A stretch of DNA of 64,000 nt, from assembly GCF_000828085.3 (NCBI RefSeq), contig NZ_JXCA02000023.1, positions 287,655 through 351,654 of the forward strand, read 5' to 3'. The stretch is from Scytonema tolypothrichoides VB-61278. GTDB taxonomy: Bacteria > Cyanobacteriota > Cyanobacteriia > Cyanobacteriales > Nostocaceae. The notes under the pieces were generated by a model that saw nothing but the letters and a program-made list of their open reading frames with translations, had not been told where the DNA came from and ran no database searches. Made by a program: the position numbers and the translations under genes. Shown here piece by piece: positions 33,501 to 42,209 of this stretch. The first letter of the stretch is position 1, and the number at the start of each line of letters is the position of its first letter.

Positions 33501-34007
33501 ACTGGCATCTACGGACTCCAGAACCGCACCCAGTTGTTTGAGGATGAAAAAATCAGTGAAATTAACGCTTCTTCCGAGTTTGGCACAGACGGCACAGTTG
33601 TGCTAAACACACCCGACATCGACCTCAACAGCGCCTTAATCAACCTACCCTCAGTCCCAGTTGACACCAAACTCGCCCAAGGTTGCTACTCTCCTGGTTA
33701 TGCTCAAAGCAGTTTCATCATCACCGGACGCGGCGGCTTACCTCCCAACCCCAAAGACATTCTTACACCTGACGCCGTACAGGTAGATTGGGTAACTCTT
33801 AATCCCGAAATAGAAAAAAACTCAACTACAAATATTTCCACCAATCCAAATCCTACCACACCAGCCCCAATAGTTGAAGCCACTGGCTGGGTGTTCAACG
33901 CCAAAGGTGAAGTGGTCTTCACAGCTTCGGCATCCACTACTACGCCTGACAGTTCATGGCAGGCACAAACTCACTGTAGTACAGTGACTTCAACTTCCAA
34001 TAATTAA
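30549..34007 (+). CDS. Two-partner-secretion exoprotein (TpsA, filamentous haemagglutinin type) 1
   Basis: 1152 residues from GTG 30549. The signal peptide (CALSAAVLLPVAFSTDSTLA) is preceded by a conserved MNALVCRFFLRLGISPWCA extension. The TPS secretion domain follows in residues ~45-200: GGAIRGANLFHSFSQFSIGE, GIENILSRVTG, GNANLFLINPNGIIFGKNA, LDVRGSFVGSTAS. The body is long beta-helix with GNI-I-A-G repeats (GDISIKAGEI, GNISLEATGSISL) and a Ser/Asn-rich C-terminus. Its last 120 residues nearly match the second TpsA: CYSPGYAQSSFIITGRGG, PPNPKDILTPDAVQVDW, VEATGWVF. It lacks the 65-residue repeats of the other two. Exported by TpsB to the surface; likely an adhesin. Confidence 0.9.
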   Translation: MSVVFRMNALVCRFFLRLGISPWCALSAAVLLPVAFSTDSTLATELKPVADRTLGAESSVVTPTSPQADRIDGGAIRGANLFHSFSQFSIGEGREAYFANPSGIENILSRVTGSDASRIFGKLGVLGNANLFLINPNGIIFGKNASLDVRGSFVGSTASSLKFADGIEFSALAPQTKPLLTVSVPIGLQFGVNPGSIQNQSVATNSSGTTVGLQVQPERTLALVGGNVVLDGGSLQAANGRVELAAVAGVGTVGLSVNGNNLSLSVPQDVEKADVSLTNGATVDVSDKGQGSVGITARNIEILGGSEIRAGIGQGLTADSLPPGNITFNATGLVTISQVSRVTNMVNTDAIGNAGDISIKAGEISITNLASDPALDSSSRGQGRAGNISLEATGSISLIGQDKQAGDRLISSRSASQEGLGSGNISLKANGISLSNAYLDAINRSQKGNGGNISLEAKDFVSIANNSSLNASSFEEANSGNITVQSSGSVSFQSSLVATTKRGFGGNAGDINIRGRSVSVNAGTEVTARAVGKGNSGNIQINATDKVEISGNDPFNDTNSDRATSFPNSTLTTSAEQEATGNAGDISIKAGEIFIDNQANSPALDASGNGKGRGGNVSLQANGSISLIGQDVDGNDKVISTRSAEEGLGGGNISLKANGSISLSSAYLSASSRKTDAGNILLFGNDSVSLASNSSLVASTISGGNAGNITVQSTGSVSIQNSLVNASFGTDDTNFPAAEGNGGNINISGQSVSVTDGSEVSARSFSGTNSGNIQINAIDKVEISGRDPLIGRDGDRAQQYIYSTLTTKSEKRASGVAGEININTPTLRVSDGASLGAKSENTLNGGNITVDAKVIELTGGGQLVTTASNSGDAGNITLKNTERILITGNNPNFDSSQPNQAASPASGIFASTQSSDGGNVTIDARDLLLLRRGGQISAEAGEKGNGGNITINTPNGFIVAVPSENSDIIAKAIQGNGGRITINATGIYGLQNRTQLFEDEKISEINASSEFGTDGTVVLNTPDIDLNSALINLPSVPVDTKLAQGCYSPGYAQSSFIITGRGGLPPNPKDILTPDAVQVDWVTLNPEIEKNSTTNISTNPNPTTPAPIVEATGWVFNAKGEVVFTASASTTTPDSSWQAQTHCSTVTSTSNN

Positions 34008-34062
34008 CTGGGGAAAGACATAACTACTCATAAACGGCAAATTCCTCAACTCTCTAATGATG

Positions 34063-34195
34063 AAGTTTTGTAAATAATTGGTAAAATTTGCATAAAACTT
34101 GTGCGCTGAAGCTGAGAAGTCAGTAGATATTACTTTGACGAACGGAAAATGTGGTTGACTCAAAAAAGAGTGCAACGCCAAAGGAGTGCTGGGGG
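34063..34195 (+). promoter_or_regulatory. Leader and promoter region of second tpsA
   Basis: Near-identical to 30416-30548, with a handful of substitutions. Both versions carry the same GGAG-type ribosome-binding site and GTG start context (GGGGTGTCG). They are expected to respond to the same regulator. Confidence 0.7.
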
Positions 34196-37100
34196 GTGTC
34201 GATTGTGTTAAGGATGAATGCTCTTGTGTGCAGATTCTTCTTGAGGTTAGGGATTGCTCCTTGGTGTGCGCTTAGCGCAGCTGTGTTGCTTCCACTCGCA
34301 TTCTCTACAAGTTCAACTCTTGCTCAAGAACTCAAACCTGTGGCTGATGGTACACTGGGAGCAGAAAGTTCTGTAGTTACACCAACAAGCCCACAAGCTG
34401 ACAGGATTGATGGTGGAGCGATTCGCGGCGCTAACTTGTTTCACAGTTTTTCACAATTTAATATCGGTGAAGGACGAGAGGCGTATTTTGCTAACCCAAG
34501 TGGGATTGAGAATATTCTGAGTCGGGTGACGGGGAGTGATGCATCTAGGATTTTTGGGAAACTTGGTGTTTTGGGTAATGCTAATCTGTTTTTGATAAAT
34601 CCAAATGGGATTATTTTTGGGAGAAATGCCAGTTTGGATGTTAGGGGTTCGTTTGTAGGGACGACAGCTAATGCTATTGGATTTGGCAATCAAGGTTTTT
34701 TCAGTGCAACGAATCCAAATACTCCTCCACTGTTGACGGTTAATCCTTCGGCTTTACTATTTAACCAAATTCGTGCCGCATCTATCCAAAATAACTCAGT
34801 TGCAGACTCCGGCTTAAATCCATCTTCTGAGTTTACAGCAACGGGTTTGCGCGTACCAGATGGCAGGAGTTTGCTGTTGGTAGGCGGTGATATCAATATG
34901 GATGGTGGAGGATTATATGCTTTTGGTGGGCGAGTTGAGTTAGGTGGATTAGCAAGTGCGGGAACAGTTGGGTTGAATGGGAATGGTAATAATCTGAGTT
35001 TGAGTTTTCCCGATAGTGTAGAAAGAAGCGATGTTTACCTGAGCAATGGTGCCCCTGTAAATGTGGCTGCTGGCAATGGTGGAAGTCTCGTGGTTAATGC
35101 CCGGAATTTAGCGATGACGGGAGCGAGTTACCTGTTTGCAGGCATAGCGAGTGGATTGGGTTTTAATAATAGTAAGGCGGGAAATATTGAAGTTAACGCA
35201 ACTGGAGCAATAAGTCTTAACAATAGAAGTTCCATTAATAATCAGGTGCTAGCAGAAGCAAGTGGACAGGGAGGCAATGTCAGTATCAGTGCTAGCACGT
35301 TGCAAATTTCAGGTGGGGCACAGGTGAGCGCTAGTACATTTGGTGCGGGCAAGGGGGGAAATTTAAGGATTGATGCCCAAGATGTGCAACTGATTGGTAC
35401 AAGCGCTGATAATCGGGTTATCAGTGGTTTGTTTGCTTCCGCAGTGCAAAACTCAACAGGGGATGCGGGAGATTTGATGATTAAAACTAATACCTTGCTT
35501 GTGCGAGATGGGGCACAGGTAGGTAATGGTACATTTAGTGCGGGCAAAGGGGGGAATTTGAGGGTTGATGCCCAAGATGTGCAACTGATTGGTAGAAGCG
35601 CTGATAATAAGTTTGGCAGTGGCTTGTTTGCTTCCGCAGAACGAAACTCAACAGGGGATGCGGGAGATTTGACAATTAAAACTAATACCTTGCTTGTGCG
35701 AGATGGAGCACAGGTGAGTGCTGTCACTTCCGGTGCGGGCAAAGGAGGAAATTTGAGGGTTGATGCCCAAGATGTGCAACTGATTGGTACAAGCGCTGAT
35801 AATCGGGTTGGCAGTGGCTTGTATACTTCTGCACAGCCAAACTCAACAGGAGATGCGGGAGATGCGGGAGATTTGACAATTAAAACTAATACCTTGCTAG
35901 TGCGAGATGGGGCACAGGTGGCTACTGGTACATTTGGTTCTGGCAAGGGGGGAAATTTAAGCGTTGATGCTCAAGACGTACAAGTGATTGGTAGAAGTGC
36001 CGATGGTCGGTTTGCCAGTGGCTTGCGTGCTGACACACTGCGAAATTTAACCGGGGATGCGGGTGATCTTACGATCCGAACTAATACCTTGCTAGTCAAA
36101 GATGGCGCACAGGTAGCTGCTGGTACATTTGGTTCGGGCAAGGGAGGAAATTTAACTGTTGATGCCCAAGATATACAACTGATTGGTACAAGCGCCAATG
36201 GTCAGGCTCCCAGTGGCTTGTATGCTGAGGCAGCGTCAAACGCAACAGGGGATGCAGGTGATTTGACAATAAAAACTAATACCTTGCAAGTCAAAGATGG
36301 CGCACAGGTAGCTGCTGGTACATCTGGTGCGGGCAAGGGGGGTTCTTTGAAGGTTGATGCTACTAATATACAACTGATTGGTAAAGCAGCCGATGGTCAG
36401 TTTCCTGGTGGCTTGTTTGTTTCTGCCGACCCAAGCTCAACAGGGGATGCGGGTGATCTTACGATCCGAACTAATACCTTGCTAGTTCAAGATGGGGCAC
36501 AGGTGAGTGCTGCTACATTTGGTGCAGGCAAGGGGGGTTCTTTAATTGTTGATGCCTCTGATGTGCAGCTGATTGGCACAAGTGCTGATGGTCGGGCTCG
36601 CAGTGGCTTGGGTGCTTCCACAACGCAAAATTCAACAGGGGATGCAGGTTCTTTGACAATTAAAACTAATACCTTGCTAGTTCAAGATGGGGCTGCAGTA
36701 ACCGTGCAAAGTTTGGGAACAGGAACCGCAGGCAACATGACAGTAAATGCTCGCTCTATCCGTTTAGACAATAACGCCTTTCTTACCGCTAACACACAAA
36801 GTGCTAAAGTTGACCCGAATAGGGAACAGGCGACAATTAACATTAACTCACAAGATTTAATAATAAGTCGCAATAGCAACATCAGAACTAACGCAACAGG
36901 TGAAAACGTCATCGGCGGCAACATCAATATTGACACCGATTTCCTCATTGGTTTTGAAAATAGTGACATCAGCGCCAATTCTGCTAACTTCCGTGGCGGA
37001 AATGTGCGAGTCAATGCTACTGGTATCTTTGGTACACAGTTCCGAAATGTGGCATCTGATAGAACAAGTGACATTACCGCCACAGGGGGAAGTCCTGAGC

Positions 37101-37501
37101 TAAGTGGTACCGTGCAAATTAACACACCTGAGATTGACCTCAACAGCGACTTAGTCAACTTACCATCAGTCCCAGTTGACACCAAACTCGCCCAAGGTTG
37201 CTACTCTCCTGGTTATGCGAAAAGCAGTTTCATCATCACCGGGCGCGGCGGCTTACCCCCCAACCCCAAAGACATTCTCACACCTGACGCCGTACAGGTA
37301 GATTGGGTAACACTCAACCCTAATCTAGAAAAAAACTCAACTACAAATATTTCCACCAATCCAAATCCTACCACACCAGCCCCAATAGTAGAAGCGACTG
37401 GCTGGGTATTCGGTCCGGGGGGCGAAGTCATATTTACAGCACAAGCCCCAACACAACAGCAGAATTCTTGGCAAACACCATCGAAGTGTCATGAAAACTA
37501 A
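34196..37501 (+). CDS. TpsA exoprotein 2 with seven 65-residue repeats
   Basis: 1101 residues, taking the GTG at 34196 that matches the first tpsA's start exactly; the open frame runs 15 codons further up, into the leader. It has the same signal peptide and TPS domain as the first protein (nearly identical through residue ~170), then ANAIGFGNQGFFSATNPNTP. The middle carries seven tandem units of about 65 residues (GGNLRVDAQDVQLIGTSADN then SGLFASA, GDAGDLTIKTNTLLVRDGAQ) covering 35354-36721. The conserved C-terminal block follows. The third unit holds an extra GDA from a 9-bp duplication. Its stop overlaps the tpsB start by 11 bp, so export and cargo are co-expressed. Confidence 0.9.
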   Translation: MSIVLRMNALVCRFFLRLGIAPWCALSAAVLLPLAFSTSSTLAQELKPVADGTLGAESSVVTPTSPQADRIDGGAIRGANLFHSFSQFNIGEGREAYFANPSGIENILSRVTGSDASRIFGKLGVLGNANLFLINPNGIIFGRNASLDVRGSFVGTTANAIGFGNQGFFSATNPNTPPLLTVNPSALLFNQIRAASIQNNSVADSGLNPSSEFTATGLRVPDGRSLLLVGGDINMDGGGLYAFGGRVELGGLASAGTVGLNGNGNNLSLSFPDSVERSDVYLSNGAPVNVAAGNGGSLVVNARNLAMTGASYLFAGIASGLGFNNSKAGNIEVNATGAISLNNRSSINNQVLAEASGQGGNVSISASTLQISGGAQVSASTFGAGKGGNLRIDAQDVQLIGTSADNRVISGLFASAVQNSTGDAGDLMIKTNTLLVRDGAQVGNGTFSAGKGGNLRVDAQDVQLIGRSADNKFGSGLFASAERNSTGDAGDLTIKTNTLLVRDGAQVSAVTSGAGKGGNLRVDAQDVQLIGTSADNRVGSGLYTSAQPNSTGDAGDAGDLTIKTNTLLVRDGAQVATGTFGSGKGGNLSVDAQDVQVIGRSADGRFASGLRADTLRNLTGDAGDLTIRTNTLLVKDGAQVAAGTFGSGKGGNLTVDAQDIQLIGTSANGQAPSGLYAEAASNATGDAGDLTIKTNTLQVKDGAQVAAGTSGAGKGGSLKVDATNIQLIGKAADGQFPGGLFVSADPSSTGDAGDLTIRTNTLLVQDGAQVSAATFGAGKGGSLIVDASDVQLIGTSADGRARSGLGASTTQNSTGDAGSLTIKTNTLLVQDGAAVTVQSLGTGTAGNMTVNARSIRLDNNAFLTANTQSAKVDPNREQATININSQDLIISRNSNIRTNATGENVIGGNINIDTDFLIGFENSDISANSANFRGGNVRVNATGIFGTQFRNVASDRTSDITATGGSPELSGTVQINTPEIDLNSDLVNLPSVPVDTKLAQGCYSPGYAKSSFIITGRGGLPPNPKDILTPDAVQVDWVTLNPNLEKNSTTNISTNPNPTTPAPIVEATGWVFGPGGEVIFTAQAPTQQQNSWQTPSKCHEN
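35354..36721 (+). repeat. Seven tandem 195-bp coding repeats in tpsA 2
   Basis: Units begin GGNL/GGSL and end AGKG, each about 65 codons. They diverge mainly in the loop after SAD and in the residues before STGDAG. The middle units are more alike at DNA level than the outer ones, pointing to slippage or unequal exchange. Confidence 0.8.
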
Positions 37502-39503
37502 TATGCGCTTTGCATTCATGACTTATACCCTCCGGGTATCTCCTGCGGAGACGCTACGCGAACGCCAGATGCCTACGGAGGGAGAGCCGTCATTCGCACT
37601 GGTCTCACCTCACCCCCCTGCCCCTCTCCTTATAAAGGAGAGGGGTGCCAAAGGCGGTGGGGTGCATTTGTCTCAAAACCTCCCCTTAGTAAGGGGAGGT
37701 GCCGCAGGCGGTGGGGTGCATTTGTATCAAAAATTTAGTGAGATAATACTATATATAAGTATAGTTGCATTGCTGCTCATCACTCCTAAACGCCTTTTAG
37801 CACAAGTTGTACCTCCAGCACAACTACCAAACGGCAATTCTTTCCAAACTCAACAACTCCCTTCACCGCAGGATGTGCAACCACGCCCATCTTTTCCAGT
37901 TCCCACACCCAAACCCCCACAGCCACTTCCTCCGCCAGAAAACTTACTTCCCCCTTCTCGCCCAACTCCCACACCGAGTGAACCAATTCCTGGTAAGTTT
38001 CCTGAAACTATCGTTGTTAAACGATTTGAAGTTATAGGTAGCACCGTATTTAGCCAGCAAGAGTTAGATAAGGTACTTGCTCCCTTTACCAATAAACCTA
38101 TCTCATTGACTGAAGTGTTTCAGGCTCGTAACGCTATCACAGAATTGTACATCAAAAAAGGTTACATCACTTCTGGAACATATCTCCCACCTCAAACAAT
38201 GGAGTCCGGTGTTGTCAAACTCCAGGTAATCGAAGGTAAATTAGAAGACATCCAAGTCACAGGTACCAGACGACTCAGACGCAATTATGTACGCAGCCGT
38301 CTAGCGAGAGGAACTTCGCCACCTCTCAATAGAGAACGCTTGCTAGAAGCCTTGCAACTGCTGCAACTTAACCCTTTGATTCAAAACCTGTCTGCTGAAC
38401 TCACCGCTGGAACGCGTCCCGGTACAACTATATTACAAGTTCAGATACAAGAAGCAAAAACTTTCAGTAGCCAAATTGTTCTGGATAATAGGCGATCGCC
38501 CAGTGTTGGTAGTTTCCGCCGCCGATTACAAGTGAACGAAGCTAACTTACTCGGATTTGGAGATGGTCTGAGTTTAGCTTACACCAACACCGATGGCAGT
38601 AACGCCTTTGATAGTAGCTACACGTTTCCCCTCAATCCCCAAAATGGCACTCTCTCTTTTTACTACGGTACGACATCCAGCGAAATCATTGAACGTCCTT
38701 TCAATTCCCTAGATATTCAATCAGCTTCCCGCTACTACGAACTCACATTCCGTCAGCCAGTCATCCAAACTCCCACACAAGAATTTGCTCTTGGCTTTAC
38801 CGCCTCAAGACGAGAAAGTGAAATTTCTTCCCGGCTGTTCCAACAAGAGGGAGTTCCCCCGAATTTACTTTCGCCTGGCGCTGATGAGGAAGGACGCACT
38901 CGCGTATCAGCATTACGATTTTTTCAAGAATGGACGAGTCGTAACAGCCGTGAAGTTATCGCTGCTCGCTCTCAATTTAACATTGGACTGGGTGCATTAG
39001 ATGCGACAATTAATAGTAACCCTCCCGATAGCCGCTTTTTCTCATGGCAAGGACAAGCTCAATGGGTACGTCTTTTGGCTCCTGACACTGTACTATTACT
39101 TCGTGCAGATATGCAACTGGCATCAAGAGCACTGCTACCTTTAGAGCAGATTGGTTTAGGCGGTTTGGATAATGTTCGCGGCTACCGTCAAGATTTCTTA
39201 CTTACGGATAATGGTGCTTTTGCTTCTGCGGAAGTTCAAGTCCCAATTTTCCGTGTGCGCGAGATAAATGGCGTTTTACAAATCATCCCTTTTGTTGATT
39301 TCGGTGTTGGTTGGAACAGTTCAGATAGAGATAATCCGAACCCTAACACTTTAGCATCCGTCGGTCTTGGTTTACGCTGGTCACAGGGCGATCGCTTTAC
39401 TGCTCGTCTTGATTGGGGTATTCCTTTAATATCTGTTGAATCAAGGGAAAGAACATGGCAAGAAAACGGTCTGTATTTTTCCATACAATACAACCCTTTC
39501 TGA
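37491..39503 (+). CDS. TpsB outer-membrane transporter (ShlB/FhaC/HecB family)
   Basis: 670 residues from ATG 37491, or 666 from ATG 37503. After a long N-terminal part made from interspersed repeats (residues ~12-80) come a signal peptide (IILYISIVALLLITPKRLLA) and a Pro-rich linker. The POTRA domain (IVVKRFEVIGSTVFSQQELD, GYITSGTYLPPQ, VVKLQVIEGKLEDIQVTGTR) precedes the FhaC-type barrel, which has GLGGLDNVRGYRQDFL as the conserved motif near the C-terminus and ends FSIQYNPF with a terminal Phe. TpsB secretes the TpsA proteins. Its stop overlaps the CHAT-protein ATG by one base. The repeat-derived N-terminus before the signal peptide is unusual. Confidence 0.9.
   Translation: MKTNMRFAFMTYTLRVSPAETLRERQMPTEGEPSFALVSPHPPAPLLIKERGAKGGGVHLSQNLPLVRGGAAGGGVHLYQKFSEIILYISIVALLLITPKRLLAQVVPPAQLPNGNSFQTQQLPSPQDVQPRPSFPVPTPKPPQPLPPPENLLPPSRPTPTPSEPIPGKFPETIVVKRFEVIGSTVFSQQELDKVLAPFTNKPISLTEVFQARNAITELYIKKGYITSGTYLPPQTMESGVVKLQVIEGKLEDIQVTGTRRLRRNYVRSRLARGTSPPLNRERLLEALQLLQLNPLIQNLSAELTAGTRPGTTILQVQIQEAKTFSSQIVLDNRRSPSVGSFRRRLQVNEANLLGFGDGLSLAYTNTDGSNAFDSSYTFPLNPQNGTLSFYYGTTSSEIIERPFNSLDIQSASRYYELTFRQPVIQTPTQEFALGFTASRRESEISSRLFQQEGVPPNLLSPGADEEGRTRVSALRFFQEWTSRNSREVIAARSQFNIGLGALDATINSNPPDSRFFSWQGQAQWVRLLAPDTVLLLRADMQLASRALLPLEQIGLGGLDNVRGYRQDFLLTDNGAFASAEVQVPIFRVREINGVLQIIPFVDFGVGWNSSDRDNPNPNTLASVGLGLRWSQGDRFTARLDWGIPLISVESRERTWQENGLYFSIQYNPF
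37529..37722. repeat. Interspersed repeats embedded in tpsB 5' coding region
   Basis: First, an inverted copy of the GGAGGGTTTCCCTCCG-type repeat (37529-37606, ending CACTGGTCTC). Then two copies of a CTCCTT..AAGGAG hairpin followed by GGCGGTGGGGTGCATTTG (about 37611-37667 and 37680-37722). Related CTCCTTAATAAGGAG hairpins recur at 55262-55303 and near 62985. All are read in frame without stops. Confidence 0.65.
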
Positions 39504-42139
39504 TGTCTGGGCGAGTGCGTAGAAAGTGGCTGAATCAGGCTATATTAGCACTGCTGACTGCATTTCTCTGCACAGTACTTTCACCAATGGTAACAGCCGT
39601 TGTTGCTGTTAATTCTACTACCCAGACTCCCCCAAGTCAGAGGGCTCAAAGCGAAAACTCTGTGCAACAGGGTAAAGCACTGTATGATGCTGGAAGATTT
39701 TCTGAAGCACTTAAAGTTTTGGAACAAGCAGCTGCTACTTTTAGAGCTAGTGGCGATAAACTCAAGCAAGCGATGACTTTGAGTAATCTTTCCCTAGTTT
39801 ATCAGCAACTGGGACAGTGGACTGAAGCTGAAAGTGCAATTACCCAAAGTCTAAATCTCTTAAAAAATGGCGACAACTCAAAACAGGCTTCTGTAATCTT
39901 CGCCCAAGCTTTAGATGTGCAAGGGCGGTTACAATTGGCAAAAGGACAAACTCAAACTGCACTTTCCACATGGCAAGAAGCCGCAAAGATTTACAAGCAA
40001 ATAGGGGATGAAGCAACATTAACTCGTAACCGCATTAATACAGCTCAAGCCATGCAAGCTTTGGGACTTTACCGTCAGGCGAGTAAGATTTTAACTGAGG
40101 TTCAGCAATCTCTCACAAAGCTTCCAGACTCTCCACTGAAAGCAACAGGATTGCGTAGTCTCGGCAATATCTTGCGAGTTGTCGGTGATTTAAACACCTC
40201 TAGGGAAGTCTTGAAGGAAAGTTTAGCAGTGGCGCAGCGAGTGCAATCATCAACAGCTATTGGTGAGACTTTGCTTAGTTTGGGTAACACGGCGATCGCG
40301 CAGGGAAAAACTCAACTCACTCTGGGAAATACAACCCAAGCCGAGAAAGAAACTCAAGCTGCATTAAAATACTACCAACAAGCTGCCCTTGTCGCACAAC
40401 CCACCACGCGCATCCAAGCACAACTCAATCAACTTAGCTTACTTGTAGAAAAGGAACAATTTCCTGCGGCTTTAGCATTGGCGTCTCAAATTCAACCTCA
40501 AATAACCAAATTGCCCGCCAGCCGAACGACAGTATATGCCCAGATTAACTATGCTCAAAGCATAACACAATTAAGACAGAAAACGAATACAGATAATTCT
40601 TCATGGTTGGATATTGCTCAGATGTTGTACTCTGCTAAAGAGACGGCACGAAACTTAAAAGACCCGCGAGCAGAATCTTATGCACTTGGGACTCTTGGCG
40701 GGTTGTACGAAAAAACAGGGCAATTCTCTGAGGCACAAAACCTAACCAAGCAAGCCCTACTTATAGCTCAAACTCTTGAACCGCAAGACATTGCTTATCA
40801 GTGGCAATGGCAGTTAGGACGTTTGCTCAAAGCCAAGGGAGATATAAAAGGAGCAACTGCAGCATACGATTCAGCATTCAAAACCCTTGAGTCTCTGCGT
40901 CGGGACTTAGTCGCCATGAATCCGGAAATTCAGTTTTCCTTCCGGGAAAGTGTGGAACCTGTCTATCGGGGGTTGGTTGATTTGCAGTTGCAAAGCCAGG
41001 GTAACGCTGAAACTATGCAATACAACCTCACGCAAGCCCGTAACGTGATTGAATCGCTACAGCAGGCGGAACTGAACAACTTCTTCCGCTCACCTTGTGT
41101 AGAACCTAGGGTAACAATTGACACTGCGCTTGGGCAAGACAAAAAAGCAGCCATCATATATCCAATTATATTACCAGACCGCATTGAAGTTATTCTCACC
41201 TTACCTGGACAAAAAGAACTTCGTAAATATACAACGGCTATACCTCGGGAGAAAGTAGAAAGCACTGTCGCTTCTGTGCGAAAAGACTTACTGCAAGTCG
41301 AACAAACTTTTCAGGTTCAAGAGCAATCTCAGGAAATTTATGATTGGTTAATTCGACCAATGGAACCAGAGTTAACCAAGAATGAAATTAAAACTTTAGT
41401 GTTTGTACTCGATAGTGAATTGCAGAATATCCCGATGGGGGTTCTCTACGATAAACAGCAGCAGAAATATCTGATAGAAAAATATGCTTTAGCTCTTACC
41501 CCTGGTTTGCAACTTTTTGACCCCAAACCCTTGCAAAAAGTACAGTTAAATGCTTTAACTGCTGGAGTGGGTGAACAACGCTTTGGGTTTCCGGCATTGC
41601 AAAATGTGCCACGAGAATTAGAAGAAATCAAGTCTGAGGTACCCAGGAGTGAAGAACTGTTAAATCAGAAGTTTACTGAAAACAACTTGCAAAACGAGCT
41701 AAAATCAGACCCATTCTCGGTAGTTCATTTGGCGACTCATGGCGAGTTTAGTTCTGATCCAGAAAAAACTTTTATTCTTGCTTGGGATAAACTACTTAAG
41801 GTGAAGGAATTTGATAGCTTACTGCGAGTCAGTGAATCTAGTAGGTCAAGTAATATTGAATTACTTGTTCTGAGTGCTTGTAAAACAGCAGCAGGAGACA
41901 AACGTGCAGCATTAGGATTAGCGGGAGTTGCTGTGCGGGCGGGTGCACGCAGTACTTTGGCTTCTTTATGGTCTGTAGATGACCAGTCTACCGCAGATTT
42001 GATGAGCGAGTTTTACCGACAGTTAAATAATGGGGTGAGTAAAGCTGAAGCACTCCAGCGTGCTCAAGTTGCGGTTTTTAAAAAAAAGAGCGAGCCATAT
42101 TACTGGGCACCTTATGTGTTGTTGGGGAATTGGTTATGA
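39503..42139 (+). CDS. TPR-CHAT domain protein, secreted or membrane-anchored
   Basis: 878 residues from the ATG overlapping the tpsB stop (TGATG). A hydrophobic segment (QAILALLTAFLCTVLSPMVT) forms a signal or anchor. TPR-like helical repeats cover ~60-480 (GRFSEALKVLEQAAATFRAS, LYRQASKILTEVQQS, GQFSEAQNLTKQALLIAQTL). The C-terminal CHAT (caspase-like) domain has the catalytic pair: His746 in VVHLATHGEF and Cys793 in VLSACKTAAG, then LAGVAVRAGARSTLASLW. CHAT proteins are putative cysteine proteases, often beside TPS genes in cyanobacteria. The tight coupling to tpsAB suggests it processes or senses the exoproteins. Confidence 0.9.
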   Translation: MSGRVRRKWLNQAILALLTAFLCTVLSPMVTAVVAVNSTTQTPPSQRAQSENSVQQGKALYDAGRFSEALKVLEQAAATFRASGDKLKQAMTLSNLSLVYQQLGQWTEAESAITQSLNLLKNGDNSKQASVIFAQALDVQGRLQLAKGQTQTALSTWQEAAKIYKQIGDEATLTRNRINTAQAMQALGLYRQASKILTEVQQSLTKLPDSPLKATGLRSLGNILRVVGDLNTSREVLKESLAVAQRVQSSTAIGETLLSLGNTAIAQGKTQLTLGNTTQAEKETQAALKYYQQAALVAQPTTRIQAQLNQLSLLVEKEQFPAALALASQIQPQITKLPASRTTVYAQINYAQSITQLRQKTNTDNSSWLDIAQMLYSAKETARNLKDPRAESYALGTLGGLYEKTGQFSEAQNLTKQALLIAQTLEPQDIAYQWQWQLGRLLKAKGDIKGATAAYDSAFKTLESLRRDLVAMNPEIQFSFRESVEPVYRGLVDLQLQSQGNAETMQYNLTQARNVIESLQQAELNNFFRSPCVEPRVTIDTALGQDKKAAIIYPIILPDRIEVILTLPGQKELRKYTTAIPREKVESTVASVRKDLLQVEQTFQVQEQSQEIYDWLIRPMEPELTKNEIKTLVFVLDSELQNIPMGVLYDKQQQKYLIEKYALALTPGLQLFDPKPLQKVQLNALTAGVGEQRFGFPALQNVPRELEEIKSEVPRSEELLNQKFTENNLQNELKSDPFSVVHLATHGEFSSDPEKTFILAWDKLLKVKEFDSLLRVSESSRSSNIELLVLSACKTAAGDKRAALGLAGVAVRAGARSTLASLWSVDDQSTADLMSEFYRQLNNGVSKAEALQRAQVAVFKKKSEPYYWAPYVLLGNWL

Positions 42140-42209
42140 CGAAACAATTCGTAATTGAAGGAATTAAAATAATATTCATTACTTAAATTTTTCCAATCAA
42201 TCAAATTGA

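Noticed and set aside
35242-36198. Long minus-strand frames opposite the tpsA 2 repeats
   Set aside because: Repetitive Pro/Ser/Lys peptides (CAPSRTSKVLVLIVKSPASP) are antisense shadows of the coding repeats.
35354-36721. Regular ~195-bp repeats as a possible non-coding array
   Set aside because: They are in frame within one long reading frame and encode beta-helix-type repeats.
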